Positions 1 to 8,282 of a DNA stretch of 64,000 nt are shown piece by piece. The first letter of the stretch is position 1; each line of letters begins with the position of its first letter. The notes below the pieces were generated by a model. That model did not search any database. It was not told the DNA's origin and saw only the letters and a list, made by a program, of their open reading frames with translations. This DNA is from JAURVT01 sp049059935 (GTDB lineage: Bacteria > Actinomycetota > Actinomycetes > Propionibacteriales > Nocardioidaceae): assembly GCF_049059935.1 (NCBI RefSeq), contig NZ_JBMGQR010000003.1, positions 62,001-126,000 on the forward strand. The letters are read 5' to 3'. The translations under genes and the position numbers were made by a program.

Positions 1-1155
1 GACCACGGCCACCACCTTGCCGGGCTCGACGGTGAACGACAGGTCGCGCAGCACGCGGGAGCCGTCGTAGCCGGTGTCGACGTGCTCGGCCGACAATCGC
101 ACCGCACCGCCGGCGGGCAGGGCGGCGTCGCCGTAGGGCATCGATCCCTCGGCGGTGAGCACGGAGTCGACGCGGTCCCAGCCGACGACGCTGCGCGGCA
201 GCTCGCCGAGCACCCAGCCGAACGCGCGCACGGGGAACGCGACGACGGTGAACAGGTAGGCCACCTGCACGACGTCGCCGGGCTGGGTGGCGCCGGAGAT
301 CACCCGGTCGACGCCGAGCACGATCACCAGCAGCACGCCGAGGTTGGGCAACGCCTCGAGCATCGGGTCGAACACGCTGCGGATGCGCCCGGCGGCGATG
401 TTGGCGTCGCGCAGCTCGCGGTTGACCGCGTCGAACCGCTCGGTCTCCTCGGCCTCGCGCCCGAGCGTCTTGACGACGAGCGCGCCGTCGAAGGACTCGT
501 GGGCGACCGAGCTGACGGTGCCGCGCAGCGACTGGGCCCGGGTGACGCGCGGGGAGAGCCAGCGCTGGTAGAACACGTTGATCACGAACAGCAGCGGGAA
601 GATCACCAGGCCGACGATCGTCAGCACGACGTCGGCGAACAGCATCGCGACGATCGCGGTGACGAGCATCGCGACGACGCCCACGGCCATCGGCAGCGGC
701 ATCATCACGCCCCACGCGGCCTCGACGTCGGCGTTGGCGTTGGACAGCAGCTGGCCGGTGGGGTGGCGGCCGTGCCAGGCCATCGGCAGCTGCAGGTACT
801 TGCGGGTGACGCGGCGTCGGTAGTCGGCCATCAGGCGGTAGAACACGATGCCGCCGACCAGCCGACGCGCGATCACGCCGAGGGCACGCAGGAGCGCGAC
901 GCTGACGAACAGCAGCACCGCGATCACGGCGCTGCCGGTGACGAGGTCGCCGCGCTCGAACGAGGGGCGGATGACGTTGTCGGTGGCCCAGCCGAGCACC
1001 CACGCGTCGGCGACCGTCAGCGCGCCGTAGACCAGGCTGCCGACCGTCGCGATCGAGAACATCCCGCGCTGCTCGGACATGCCCCGGCCGAGGATGCGCA
1101 GGCCGCGGCGGGTGACCTCGTCGCGGTTGTCGAGGGAGGTGCCGAGGTCGCTCAC
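1..1155 (-). CDS. ABC transporter, fused permease/ATPase (3' end outside window)
   Basis: Type I ABC exporter half-transporter. The 385 visible codons hold an N-terminal six-helix membrane domain, about residues 20-320. It carries the coupling-helix style SSVAHESFDGALVVKTLGRE segment. The start of the nucleotide-binding domain follows (LRDLSFTVEPGKVVAVV); the Walker A itself lies beyond the edge. The GTG start at 1155 overlaps the hisF stop as GTGA, so translation is probably coupled to hisF. The substrate cannot be told from this part; multidrug or lipid export is typical of the family. It is not a recognised histidine gene, so its place at the end of the his transcript is odd. Confidence 0.9.
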   Translation of the reverse strand, partial: MSDLGTSLDNRDEVTRRGLRILGRGMSEQRGMFSIATVGSLVYGALTVADAWVLGWATDNVIRPSFERGDLVTGSAVIAVLLFVSVALLRALGVIARRLVGGIVFYRLMADYRRRVTRKYLQLPMAWHGRHPTGQLLSNANADVEAAWGVMMPLPMAVGVVAMLVTAIVAMLFADVVLTIVGLVIFPLLFVINVFYQRWLSPRVTRAQSLRGTVSSVAHESFDGALVVKTLGREAEETERFDAVNRELRDANIAAGRIRSVFDPMLEALPNLGVLLVIVLGVDRVISGATQPGDVVQVAYLFTVVAFPVRAFGWVLGELPRSVVGWDRVDSVLTAEGSMPYGDAALPAGGAVRLSAEHVDTGYDGSRVLRDLSFTVEPGKVVAVV

Positions 1156-1913
1156 CGGACGGGGTGCCCGGCGTCGCGCAACGACTGCTTGACCTGGCCG
1201 ACGGTGAACTCGCCGAAGTGGAAGACGCTGGCCGCGAGCACCGCGTCGGCGCCGGCCTCGACGGCGGGCGCGAAGTGCTCGAGCCGGCCCGCTCCCCCGC
1301 TGGCGACCAGCGGCGCGTGCGTCACCGCGCGGACCGCGTGGATCATCTCGAGGTCGAAGCCCTGACGGGTGCCGTCGGCGTCCATCGAGTTGAGCAGGAT
1401 CTCGCCGACGCCGAGCTCGGTGGCGCGGCGCACCCAGTCGACGGCGTCCAGGCCCGCGGACCGGCGTCCGCCGTGGGTGGTGACCTCGAAGCCCGACGGC
1501 TGCTCGTCGCTGCGGCGCGCGTCGACGCTGAGCACGAGCACCTGGTTGCCGAAGCGGCGCGCGACGTCGGACAGCACCTCGGGGCGGGCGATCGCGGCGG
1601 TGTTGACGCCGACCTTGTCGGCGCCGGCGCGCAGCAGCACGTCGACGTCGTCGGGGGTGCGGACGCCGCCGCCGACCGTCAGGGGGATGAACACCTGCTC
1701 GGCGGTGCGGGCGACCATCTCGCGGGTGGTGGCGCGGTCGTCAGAGGAGGCCGTGATGTCGAGGAAGGTGAGCTCGTCGGCGCCCTCGGCGTCGTACACC
1801 TCGGCCATCTCGACCGGGTCGCCGGCGTCGCGCAGGTCGGTGAAGTTCACGCCCTTGACCACCCTGCCGGCATCGACGTCGAGGCACGGGATGACACGGA
1901 CGGCGAGGCTCAC
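1152..1913 (-). CDS. hisF: Imidazole glycerol phosphate synthase, cyclase subunit HisF
   Basis: Cyclase half of IGP synthase. It takes ammonia from HisH and converts PRFAR to imidazole glycerol phosphate and AICAR in cytosolic histidine synthesis. The 253-residue (beta/alpha)8 barrel opens with VRVIPCLDVDAGRVVKGVNF, which contains the catalytic first-strand Asp. The second catalytic Asp is in VLVLSVDARR. The phosphate-binding loops TVGGGVR and ASGGAGR are present. Length is normal. The start is GTG at 1913. It lies 78 bp downstream of priA across a small TTCG hairpin, and its stop overlaps the ABC transporter start. No hisI follows. Confidence 0.97.
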   Translation of the reverse strand: MSLAVRVIPCLDVDAGRVVKGVNFTDLRDAGDPVEMAEVYDAEGADELTFLDITASSDDRATTREMVARTAEQVFIPLTVGGGVRTPDDVDVLLRAGADKVGVNTAAIARPEVLSDVARRFGNQVLVLSVDARRSDEQPSGFEVTTHGGRRSAGLDAVDWVRRATELGVGEILLNSMDADGTRQGFDLEMIHAVRAVTHAPLVASGGAGRLEHFAPAVEAGADAVLAASVFHFGEFTVGQVKQSLRDAGHPVR

Positions 1914-1948
1914 GTCTCGACGTTACCCGCCGCCCCGGACAGTCCCGA

Positions 1949-1966
1949 AACCGGATTCGTCCGGTT
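1949..1966 (-). terminator. TTCG-tetraloop hairpin between priA and hisF
   Basis: Perfect 7-bp stem (AACCGGA / TCCGGTT) closed by a TTCG loop in the 78-bp gap between priA and hisF. There is no T-tract, so it may be a weak terminator, an RNA-stability hairpin or a processing site that sets hisF level. Confidence 0.4.
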
Positions 1967-1991
1967 CACTCAGGGCAGACGGGAAGCCGCC

Positions 1992-2714
1992 TCAGCGGAC
2001 GGCGGCGAGTGCCTCGGGGAGGGTGAACGCGCCGGCGTAGAGGGCCTTGCCGACGATGGCGCCCTCGACCCCGGTGTCGACCAGGGTGGCCAGCGCGCGG
2101 AGGTCGTCGAGGCTGGAGACGCCGCCGGAGGCGACCACGGGCTTGTCGGTGCGCCCGCAGACCTCGCGGAGGAGGTCGAGGTTGGGGCCGCGCAGGGTGC
2201 CGTCCTTGGTGACGTCGGTGACGACGTAGCGGGCGCAGCCGTCGCGCTCGAGACGCTCGAGCACCTCCCACAGGTCGCCGCCCTCCTGCGTCCAGCCGCG
2301 GGCGGCGAGCGTGGTGCCGCGGACGTCGAGCCCGACGGCGATCGCGTCACCGTGCTCGGCGACGACCTTGCGGCACCACTCGGGGTCCTCCAGCGCGGCG
2401 GTGCCGAGGTTGACGCGGGTGCAGCCGGTGGCGAGCGCGGCGGCGAGCGACTCGTCGTCGCGGATGCCGCCCGACAGCTCGACCTTGACGTCCAGGCGCC
2501 CGACGACGCCGGCCAGCAGCTCGCGGTTGTCACCGCGTCCGAACGCGGCGTCGAGGTCGACGAGGTGGATCCACTCCGCCCCGCCCTCCTGCCACGCGAG
2601 GGCGGCGTCGAGGGGGTCGCCGTAGGAGGTCTCGCTCCCCGCCGCCCCCTGCACCAGCCGCACCGCCTGGGCGTCGGCGACGTCGACGGCGGGCAGCAGC
2701 TCCAGTGAGGTCAC
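1992..2714 (-). CDS. priA: Phosphoribosyl isomerase A (bifunctional HisA/TrpF type)
   Basis: Isomerises ProFAR to PRFAR in histidine synthesis. In Actinobacteria the PriA form also does the TrpF step of tryptophan synthesis. The 240-residue barrel reads LLPAVDVADAQAVRLVQG, with the first catalytic Asp, then EWIHLVDLDAAFGRG, VKVELSGGIRDDESL and VVTDVTKDGTLRGPNLDLL, with the second Asp. This closely follows the mycobacterial PriA pattern as I recall it. A GTG at 2714 gives the family N terminus; the longer open frame upstream has no support. A 365-bp repeat-filled gap separates it from hisH, so it may have its own promoter. No separate trpF is present in the window. Confidence 0.93.
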   Translation of the reverse strand: MTSLELLPAVDVADAQAVRLVQGAAGSETSYGDPLDAALAWQEGGAEWIHLVDLDAAFGRGDNRELLAGVVGRLDVKVELSGGIRDDESLAAALATGCTRVNLGTAALEDPEWCRKVVAEHGDAIAVGLDVRGTTLAARGWTQEGGDLWEVLERLERDGCARYVVTDVTKDGTLRGPNLDLLREVCGRTDKPVVASGGVSSLDDLRALATLVDTGVEGAIVGKALYAGAFTLPEALAAVR

Positions 2715-2798
2715 GGCCAGGATCCTACGGGTGGACGCCCCCGTCCCCGCCCCCCGTCCTGCGTCCCCCCACCCCCATCGCTCCCTCCCCCTCCCGCC

Positions 2799-3046
2799 GA
2801 GTGGCGCAAGTTCGGGGTCGACACGCGGGCGGAAGCCCGGGTTTGCACCACTCGTGCGCAGATTTGCGCCACTCGGCGACGGGCGGGCCCGCGAGCCGGC
2901 CTCCGCCGGCCGACGGACGCCGTGATCGGTGCCGCGTCCCGTCTCGCTCCGGCCCGCCGCCCGTTCCGCCGAGTGGCGCAAAACCCGACGCGAGTGGCGC
3001 AATTTCGGGGTCCCGACGGCGTGTCGACCCCGAGTTTGCGCCACTC
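2799..3046. repeat. Cluster A of the GAGTGGCGCAA intergenic repeat (six copies)
   Basis: The 365-bp gap between hisH and priA has no plausible gene but holds six copies of GAGTGGCGCAA or its complement. They lie at 2799-2809 (+), 2843-2853 (-, one change), 2864-2874 (-), 2971-2981 (+), 2992-3002 (+) and 3036-3046 (-). Most are flanked by CC on the left, giving CCGAGTGGCGCAA. Opposed copies can pair into hairpins. The same motif recurs near 20.7 kb and 51.7 kb, always between genes. Confidence 0.85.
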
Positions 3047-3079
3047 GGCAGTCAGGGAGTGGCGGTCGGGGGTGGGGGG

Positions 3080-3712
3080 TCAGAGGGTGGCGAGCCAGTT
3101 GCGGAGGAGGCGGGCGCCGGCGTCGCCGGACTTCTCGGGGTGGAACTGGGTGGCCCAGAGGGGGCCGTTCTCGACGGCGGAGACGAAGCGGTCGCCGCCG
3201 GTCTGCGTCCACATCACGTGGGGGGCGCGGAAGGGACGCTCGGGGGCGAGGGTCCACTCGCGCACGCCGTAGGAGTGCACGAAGTAGAAGCGCTCGTCCT
3301 CGATACCGGCGAACATGCGCGTGTCGTCCGGCACCTCGACGGTGTTCCAGCCCATGTGCGGGACGATCGGCGACTGCAGGCGCTCGACGACGCCCGGCCA
3401 CTCCGAGCACCCGTCCGTGACGACGCCGTGCTCGATGCCCTGCTCGAACAGGATCTGCATGCCCACGCAGATGCCGAGCACCGGGCGTCCGCCCGACAGC
3501 CGGCGTCCGATCGTGCGGCCGCCCTTGACGGCGTCGAGCCCCTCCATGCACGCGGCGAACGCGCCCACCCCGGGGACGACGAGGCCGTCGGCGCGATCGG
3601 CGGCGGCGGGGTCGGCCGTCAGCTCGACCTCGGCGCCGGCCCGCTCCACCGCGCGCACGACCGAGCGCACGTTGCCCGAGCCGTAGTCGAGGACGACGAC
3701 GCGAGGGCTCAC
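3080..3712 (-). CDS. hisH: Imidazole glycerol phosphate synthase, glutaminase subunit HisH
   Basis: Class I glutamine amidotransferase that supplies ammonia to HisF. The 210-residue protein starts VSPRVVVLDYGSGNVRSV and has the nucleophile Cys in LGICVGMQIL. The His-Glu pair is in TQFHPEKSGD, and the oxyanion region is in VPGVGAFAACM. The GTG at 3712 is chosen because it overlaps the stop of the upstream small gene as GTGA and matches the family N terminus. An upstream in-frame start at 3736 would add eight residues. It is last in the tightly packed hisD-C-B-small gene-hisH run. Confidence 0.96.
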   Translation of the reverse strand: MSPRVVVLDYGSGNVRSVVRAVERAGAEVELTADPAAADRADGLVVPGVGAFAACMEGLDAVKGGRTIGRRLSGGRPVLGICVGMQILFEQGIEHGVVTDGCSEWPGVVERLQSPIVPHMGWNTVEVPDDTRMFAGIEDERFYFVHSYGVREWTLAPERPFRAPHVMWTQTGGDRFVSAVENGPLWATQFHPEKSGDAGARLLRNWLATL

Positions 3713-3870
3713 TGGACCGCCTGCCAGTTCAGCCACCCGAACCAGGCGACGAACCCCGCCAGCGCGACGAGCAGCAGCACCGCCCAGATCGGCTTCTTCT
3801 GGCGCGCGAACGCGAACGCGCCGCCGAGCAGGACGCCGGCGATCGCGAACCAGATGATCGCGATCCTCAC
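3709..3870 (-). CDS. 53-residue membrane protein inside the his operon
   Basis: A short gene missed by length filters. GTG at 3870 opens MRIAIIWFAIAGVLLGGAFA and the frame ends NWQAVQ at 3709. It has two hydrophobic helices, about residues 3-21 and 29-46. A short basic turn, FARQKKP, lies between them, suggesting a two-helix membrane hairpin. Its start overlaps the hisB stop (GTGA) and its stop overlaps the hisH start (GTGA), exactly like the neighbouring enzyme genes, which argues that it is translated. I do not recognise a function. Similar small genes may sit at this spot in relatives, but that is unchecked. Confidence 0.75.
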   Translation of the reverse strand: MRIAIIWFAIAGVLLGGAFAFARQKKPIWAVLLLVALAGFVAWFGWLNWQAVQ

Positions 3871-4475
3871 AGGGCGCCCTTGGTGCTCGGCACGCCGGAC
3901 TCGCGGGGGTCGAGCGCCACGGCGTCGCGCAGCGCGCGGGCCATAGCCTTGAACTGCGCCTCGGCGATGTGGTGCGGGTCGCGGCCGTCCACCAGCCGGA
4001 CGTGCATCGTCAGCCCGCCGTGGTGGGCCAGCGACTCCAGCACGTGCGCGGTCAGCGAGCCGGAGTAGCCGTTGCCGATGACGACGGTGATCTGCCGCTC
4101 GGGCTCGCCGGAGTGCACGAAGTACGGGCGCCCGGACACGTCGACGACGGCCTGCGCGAGCGCCTCGTCGAGCGGCACGAGCGCGTCGCCGTACCGGCGG
4201 ATGCCGCTCTTGTCGCCCAGCGCCTCGCGCAGCGCCTGGCCGATGCAGATGGCGGTGTCCTCGACGGTGTGGTGCGCGTCGATGTGCAGGTCGCCCTCGG
4301 TCCTGACCGTCAGGTCGATCAGCGAGTGCCGCGAGAACGCGGTGAGCATGTGGTCGTAGAAGCCGACGCCGGTGGAGATGTCGTGGCTGCCGGTGCCGTC
4401 GAGGTCGAGCTCGACGACGACGTGCGACTCCGACGTCCGGCGCTCGATGCGGGCGCGGCGGGGTGCGGTGCTCAT
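3867..4475 (-). CDS. hisB: Imidazoleglycerol-phosphate dehydratase HisB
   Basis: Dehydrates imidazole glycerol phosphate to imidazole acetol phosphate using Mn. The 202-residue monofunctional form carries the metal-binding motifs DIDAHHTVEDTAICIGQ (the family has HHxxED) and LESLAHHGGLTMH, and a third DPHHIAEAQFKAMARAL. The N-terminal hisB phosphatase domain of enterobacteria is absent, as expected. The ATG at 4475 overlaps the hisC stop (ATGA); the long open frame upstream is hisC read in another frame. Confidence 0.97.
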   Translation of the reverse strand: MSTAPRRARIERRTSESHVVVELDLDGTGSHDISTGVGFYDHMLTAFSRHSLIDLTVRTEGDLHIDAHHTVEDTAICIGQALREALGDKSGIRRYGDALVPLDEALAQAVVDVSGRPYFVHSGEPERQITVVIGNGYSGSLTAHVLESLAHHGGLTMHVRLVDGRDPHHIAEAQFKAMARALRDAVALDPRESGVPSTKGAL

Positions 4476-5551
4476 GACGCGGTGACCTCTCTCAGGGCGT
4501 GGTGGAAGCGTTCCATCTCCGGCGCCGTGCCGATCGAGACGCGCAGCCATCCGTCGGGGCCAGTCTCGCGGATCAGCACCCCGCGGTCGAGCAGGCCCTG
4601 CCAGACCGCGTGACGGTCGGCGAACCGTCCGAACAGCACGAAGTTGGCGTCGGACTCGGCGACGTCGTGGCCCTCGGCGACCAGGGTCGCGGCGCAGGCG
4701 TCGCGGGTCTCGCGCAGGAGGTCGACCTTGGCGAGCAGCGAGTCGGCGTGACGCAGCGCTGCGACCGCGACGGCCTGGGTGACGGTCGACAGGTGGTACG
4801 GCAGACGCACGACGCGCACGGCGTCGACGATCTCGGGCGCCGCGGCGAGGTAGCCCAGACGTCCGCCGGCGAGCGCGAAGGCCTTGCTCATCGTGCGGGT
4901 GACGACGAGCGTGCGGTGGGTGTCGAGCAGCTCGAGCGCGCTCGGCGTGCCGGCCCGGCGGAACTCCGCGTACGCCTCGTCGACCACGACGACGCCGGGT
5001 GCGGCCGCGCACACCGCCTCGACCTCGCGGACGGTCAGCGACGTGCCCGTGGGGTTGTTGGGCGAGGTGAGGAAGACGACGTGCGGCTGCTCGGCCTCGA
5101 TCAGTGCGAGCGCGGCGTCGAGGTCGAGGCCGAAGTCGTCGGCGCGGCGTCCCGCGACCCAGCGCGTGTGGGTGTTGCGCGCGTACTCGGGGTACATCGC
5201 GTACGTGGGCGCGAACGACAGCGCGGTGCGGCCCGGGCCGCCGAAGGCCTGCAGCAGCTGCTGCATCACCTCGTTCGAGCCGTTGGCGGCCCAGACGCGC
5301 GACGCGTCGAGCCCGTGCCCCAGGTAGGCCGCCAGGCCCTCGCGCAGCGCCGTGGCCTCGCGGTCGGGGTAGCGGTTCAGGCCGGTGGACGCCTCGGTGA
5401 CGGCGGCCGCCAGGTCGGCGACGACGTCGGGCCCGGGGCCGTAGGGGTTCTCGTTGGTGTTCAGGGCGACGGGCACGTCGAGCTGCGGGGCGCCGTACGG
5501 CACCTCGTCGCGCAGCTCGTCGCGGACCGGGACCCACGACGGGAGCGGCAC
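4472..5551 (-). CDS. hisC: Histidinol-phosphate aminotransferase HisC
   Basis: PLP-dependent fold-type I aminotransferase making histidinol phosphate from imidazole acetol phosphate and glutamate. The 359 residues include LNTNENPYGP near the start, ANGSNEVMQQLL, FLTSPNNPTGT, VVVDEAYAEF, and the PLP lysine in TRTMSKAFALAGGRLGY. The substrate Arg is in GWLRVSIGT near the end. The GTG at 5551 is two bases after the hisD stop and gives a normal-length protein. Operon neighbours hisD and hisB support the role over other aminotransferases. Confidence 0.95.
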   Translation of the reverse strand: MPLPSWVPVRDELRDEVPYGAPQLDVPVALNTNENPYGPGPDVVADLAAAVTEASTGLNRYPDREATALREGLAAYLGHGLDASRVWAANGSNEVMQQLLQAFGGPGRTALSFAPTYAMYPEYARNTHTRWVAGRRADDFGLDLDAALALIEAEQPHVVFLTSPNNPTGTSLTVREVEAVCAAAPGVVVVDEAYAEFRRAGTPSALELLDTHRTLVVTRTMSKAFALAGGRLGYLAAAPEIVDAVRVVRLPYHLSTVTQAVAVAALRHADSLLAKVDLLRETRDACAATLVAEGHDVAESDANFVLFGRFADRHAVWQGLLDRGVLIRETGPDGWLRVSIGTAPEMERFHHALREVTAS

Positions 5552-5553
5552 GT

Positions 5554-6858
5554 CTAGCCCTCCCGCGAGAGTCGGACGCGCACCGCGGCGCCGTGGCCGG
5601 GCAGGTCCTCGGCCTCGGCGAGCGCGACGACCTTGGGCCCGACGGAGGCCAGCGCGGCCTGGTCGTAGGTGACGACCTGGACGTTCTTGCAGAACGCACG
5701 CACCGACAGCCCCGAGGAGTGGCAGGCGCAACCGGCCGTCGGGAGCACGTGGTTGGAGCCGGCGCAGTAGTCGCCGAGCGAGACCGGGGCGTGGGCGCCC
5801 ACGAAGATCGCACCGGCGTTCTGCACGCGCTGCGCGAGGGCGCCGCCGTCGCGGGTCTGGATCTCGAGGTGCTCGGCGGCGTAGGCGTCGACGAAGGCGA
5901 GGCCCTGCTCGAGGTCGCGGACGAGCACGGTGGCCGACTGCTCGGCCGACAGCGCGGCGCGGATGCGCTCGGCGTGCTTGGCCTCGGGCGCCTGACGGTC
6001 GAGCTCGACGTCGACGGCGTCGGCGAGCGCGGGGCTGTCGGTGACCAGGACGGACGCGGACGACTCGCCGTGCTCGGCCTGGCTGATCAGGTCGGACGCG
6101 ACGAACGCGGCGTCGGCGGTGTCGTCGGCGAGCACCGCGATCTCGGACGGGCCGGCCTCGGAGTCGATGCCGACGACGCCCTTCAGCAGCCGCTTGGCGG
6201 CGACGACGTAGATGTTGCCGGGGCCGGTGACGAGGTCGACCTTGGCGCAGGGACCCGCTCCGTAGGCGAACATCGCGACGGCCTGGGCGCCGCCGACGGC
6301 GTAGACCTCCTCGACGCCGAGCAGCGCGCAGGCAGCCAGGATGGTGGGGTGCGGCAGGCCGCCGAACTCCTTCTGCGGCGGGCTCGCCACGGCCAGCTGG
6401 CGCACGCCGGCGACCTGGGCCGGGACGGCGTTCATGATGACGCTGCTGAGCAGGGGCGCGACGCCGCCGGGCACGTACAGGCCCACCCGGCTCATCGGGA
6501 CGATGCGGCGCTGCACGGTGGCGCCGGGCGCGACCTGCGTGGTGACGTCGTGCTCGAGCTCGGCCTCGCAGGTGGCACGCAGCCGCGTGATGGACTCCTC
6601 GATGCCGGCGCGGACGTCGGGGTCGAGGTCGCGCAGCGCGTCGGCGAGCGCCTGCGCCGGCACGACGAGCTCGGCGTCCTCGACGCCGTCGAACCGGGCC
6701 GTCGCCCGCGCGATCGCCTCGACGCCACCGTGTCGCACGTCCTCGCAGACGCCGCGGACGGCGTCCACGGCCGCCTCCACGTCGAAGGGGGCGCGCGGGA
6801 CGACGTCGGCGTACCCCGTGGCGGGGCGCGCGTCGCGCAGGTCGATACGGCGGATCAT
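5554..6858 (-). CDS. hisD: Histidinol dehydrogenase HisD
   Basis: Zn/NAD enzyme performing the last two oxidations of histidine synthesis. The 434-residue protein begins MIRRIDLRDARPATGYADVV. It contains the family segments PGATVQRRIVPMSRVGLYVPGG (split here by position), ALLGVEEVYAVGGAQAVAMF, GPGNIYVVAAKR, DSEAGPSEIAVLAD and SLGDYCAGSNHVLPT. Metal and catalytic His/Gln/Asp ligands lie in these blocks. It is the first gene of the his operon. A TAGACT hexamer ends six bases before the ATG, suggesting a leaderless transcript. Confidence 0.97.
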   Translation of the reverse strand: MIRRIDLRDARPATGYADVVPRAPFDVEAAVDAVRGVCEDVRHGGVEAIARATARFDGVEDAELVVPAQALADALRDLDPDVRAGIEESITRLRATCEAELEHDVTTQVAPGATVQRRIVPMSRVGLYVPGGVAPLLSSVIMNAVPAQVAGVRQLAVASPPQKEFGGLPHPTILAACALLGVEEVYAVGGAQAVAMFAYGAGPCAKVDLVTGPGNIYVVAAKRLLKGVVGIDSEAGPSEIAVLADDTADAAFVASDLISQAEHGESSASVLVTDSPALADAVDVELDRQAPEAKHAERIRAALSAEQSATVLVRDLEQGLAFVDAYAAEHLEIQTRDGGALAQRVQNAGAIFVGAHAPVSLGDYCAGSNHVLPTAGCACHSSGLSVRAFCKNVQVVTYDQAALASVGPKVVALAEAEDLPGHGAAVRVRLSREG

Positions 6859-6864
6859 GCGGCC

Positions 6865-6870
6865 AGTCTA
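6865..6870 (-). promoter_or_regulatory. hisD: -10 element for hisD (leaderless type)
   Basis: TAGACT on the minus strand, with six bases between it and the hisD ATG at 6858. That spacing places transcription start at or next to the start codon. No good -35 is visible. It diverges from the LON-domain gene promoter 58 bp away. Confidence 0.5.
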
Positions 6871-6927
6871 CGAAAGGCCCGGCCGCACCTCCCACCCGAT
6901 CACCGCCGGTGGGACGGGGCCGGGAGG

Positions 6928-6933
6928 TAGGTT
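6928..6933 (+). promoter_or_regulatory. -10 element for the LON-domain gene (leaderless type)
   Basis: TAGGTT, followed by six bases and the GTG start at 6940. Same spacing as for hisD and several other genes in the window, so transcription probably begins at the GTG. Confidence 0.5.
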
Positions 6934-6939
6934 GGGGTC

Positions 6940-7602
6940 GTGTCCTCCCCGCTGCCGATCTTCCCGCTCGGGTCCGTGGTCTTCCCCGGCGCCGAGCTCG
7001 CGCTCCACGTGTTCGAGGACCGGTACCGCGACCTGATGACGCACCTGCTCGCGCAGCCCGACGACGAGCGCCGCTTCGGCGTCGTCGCGATCCGCGAGGG
7101 GTACGAGGTCGGCGACACCGGCGTGCAGTCGGCGCACCGGGTGGGCGTCGAGGTGAGGCTCACCGACGTCGAGGCGTACGACGACGGCCGCTTCGACATC
7201 GAGGTGGTCGCCGAGCGCCGCATCCGGATGGACGCGATGATCTCGTCCGACTCGTTCATCTGGGCCCAGGTCGAGCACCTCGACGACTCCCCCGGCCGCG
7301 ACGTCGAGGACGCCGCCGGGCGCGCGCGGGCCGTGTTCGGCGCCTACCGCGACCTGCTGCGCTCGTTCGACCTCGACTCCACCGTCGACGAGCTGCCGAC
7401 GGACGAGGGCGAGCTGTCGTACGCGCTCGCCCAGGTGGCGGTGCTGACGATGCGCGACCGCCAGGGCCTGCTGGAGGCACCTGACGACGCCACCCGCCTG
7501 CGGCAGTTCAGCCGGCTGCTGGTCTCGGAGATCTCCGCGATGCGGGTGATCCCGAGCCTCCCGGCCGTCGAGGTCGCCCGTACCTCGTGGTCCCCCAACT
7601 GA
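6940..7602 (+). CDS. LON peptidase substrate-binding domain protein
   Basis: A 220-residue stand-alone LAN (Lon N-terminal) domain with no AAA+ or Ser-Lys protease part. Features are LPIFPLGSVVFPGAELALHV at the start, FEDRYRDLM, RFGVVAI, VGVEVRLTDVEAYDDGRFDI and ERRIR, followed by an alpha-helical half. Stand-alone proteins of this kind probably bind protein substrates or partners; no catalytic role is known. The GTG at 6940 is preceded by a leaderless-style -10. The YbaK-like gene follows 10 bases after its stop, so the two are likely co-transcribed. Confidence 0.9.
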   Translation: MSSPLPIFPLGSVVFPGAELALHVFEDRYRDLMTHLLAQPDDERRFGVVAIREGYEVGDTGVQSAHRVGVEVRLTDVEAYDDGRFDIEVVAERRIRMDAMISSDSFIWAQVEHLDDSPGRDVEDAAGRARAVFGAYRDLLRSFDLDSTVDELPTDEGELSYALAQVAVLTMRDRQGLLEAPDDATRLRQFSRLLVSEISAMRVIPSLPAVEVARTSWSPN

Positions 7603-7612
7603 GCCGCCGACC

Positions 7613-8116
7613 GTGGGCAAGCGGCGCGACGCGTCGGCCGGCACCCCGGCCACCGTCCTGCTGGAGCGCGCGGGCGTGACGTTCGCCGTCCGCGCCTACG
7701 ACCACGACCCGCGGGCGGAGTCGTTCGGGCTCGAGGCCGCCGAGGCGCTCGGCGTCGAGGCGGCCCGGGTCTTCAAGACCCTCGTGGTCGACGCCGACGG
7801 CGCCCTCGCCGTGGCGGTGGTGCCGGTCGACTCCCTGCTCGACCTCAAGGCCGTCGCCCGCGCCCTGGGCGCGAAGAAGGCCCAGATGGCCGACCCCTCC
7901 GCCGCCGAGCGCAGCAGCGGCTACGTCGTCGGAGGCATCTCCCCCCTCGCCCAGAAGCGCCCCCTGCCCACCGTCGTCGACTCCTCCGCCACCACCTTCG
8001 ACACCGTCCTGGTGTCAGGCGGTAGACGAGGCCTCGACCTCGAGCTCAGCCCACAGGACCTGGTCCAGCTCACCTCGGCCACGGTGTCGGCAGTCGCCAA
8101 GCCCGTCAGCCGATAA
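7613..8116 (+). CDS. YbaK/EbsC-family aminoacyl-tRNA deacylase (Cys-tRNA(Pro)-like)
   Basis: A 167-residue YbaK domain, likely hydrolysing mischarged Cys-tRNA(Pro) or a related aminoacyl-tRNA. Visible family features are the central Lys in RVFKTLVVDADG, VVPVDSLLDLKAVARALGAKKAQMA, the GYVVGGISPLAQKRPLPTVV loop, and a C-terminal LVSGGRRGLDLELSP. The spacing of Lys and GGxSP matches the family. The GTG at 7613 is 10 bases after the LON-domain gene. A second, more divergent YbaK-like gene lies at 48.0 kb. The exact tRNA specificity cannot be read from sequence. Confidence 0.88.
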   Translation: MGKRRDASAGTPATVLLERAGVTFAVRAYDHDPRAESFGLEAAEALGVEAARVFKTLVVDADGALAVAVVPVDSLLDLKAVARALGAKKAQMADPSAAERSSGYVVGGISPLAQKRPLPTVVDSSATTFDTVLVSGGRRGLDLELSPQDLVQLTSATVSAVAKPVSR

Positions 8117-8170
8117 GCGGGAGCAACCCACGCTCCGACGTCCGCCAGGACGGGACTCGATCCGTCCGTT

Positions 8171-8236
8171 CGGCGGCATCGATCCGCCCCACCGCCCACG
8201 GTCCGGTGGGAGGTTCCGAGCGGATCGATGCTGCCG
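8171..8236. repeat. Nested inverted repeat between convergent genes
   Basis: Outer arms of 17 bp (8171-8187 and 8220-8236, one mismatch) contain CATCGATCCGC and its complement. An inner 7-bp stem, CCCACCG / CGGTGGG (8188-8194 and 8204-8210), sits inside. It lies between the YbaK-like gene and the DUF3352 gene, so it may end both transcripts. Confidence 0.65.
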
Positions 8237-8282
8237 AGCTGACGGATCGAGGAACCGGAAGGACGCGACGCCCGCCGCGATC

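Noticed and set aside
82..1365. A 427-codon plus-strand frame at the left edge
   Set aside because: It is His/Asp/Gln-rich shadow of the ABC transporter and hisF; the minus strand reads a clear transporter.
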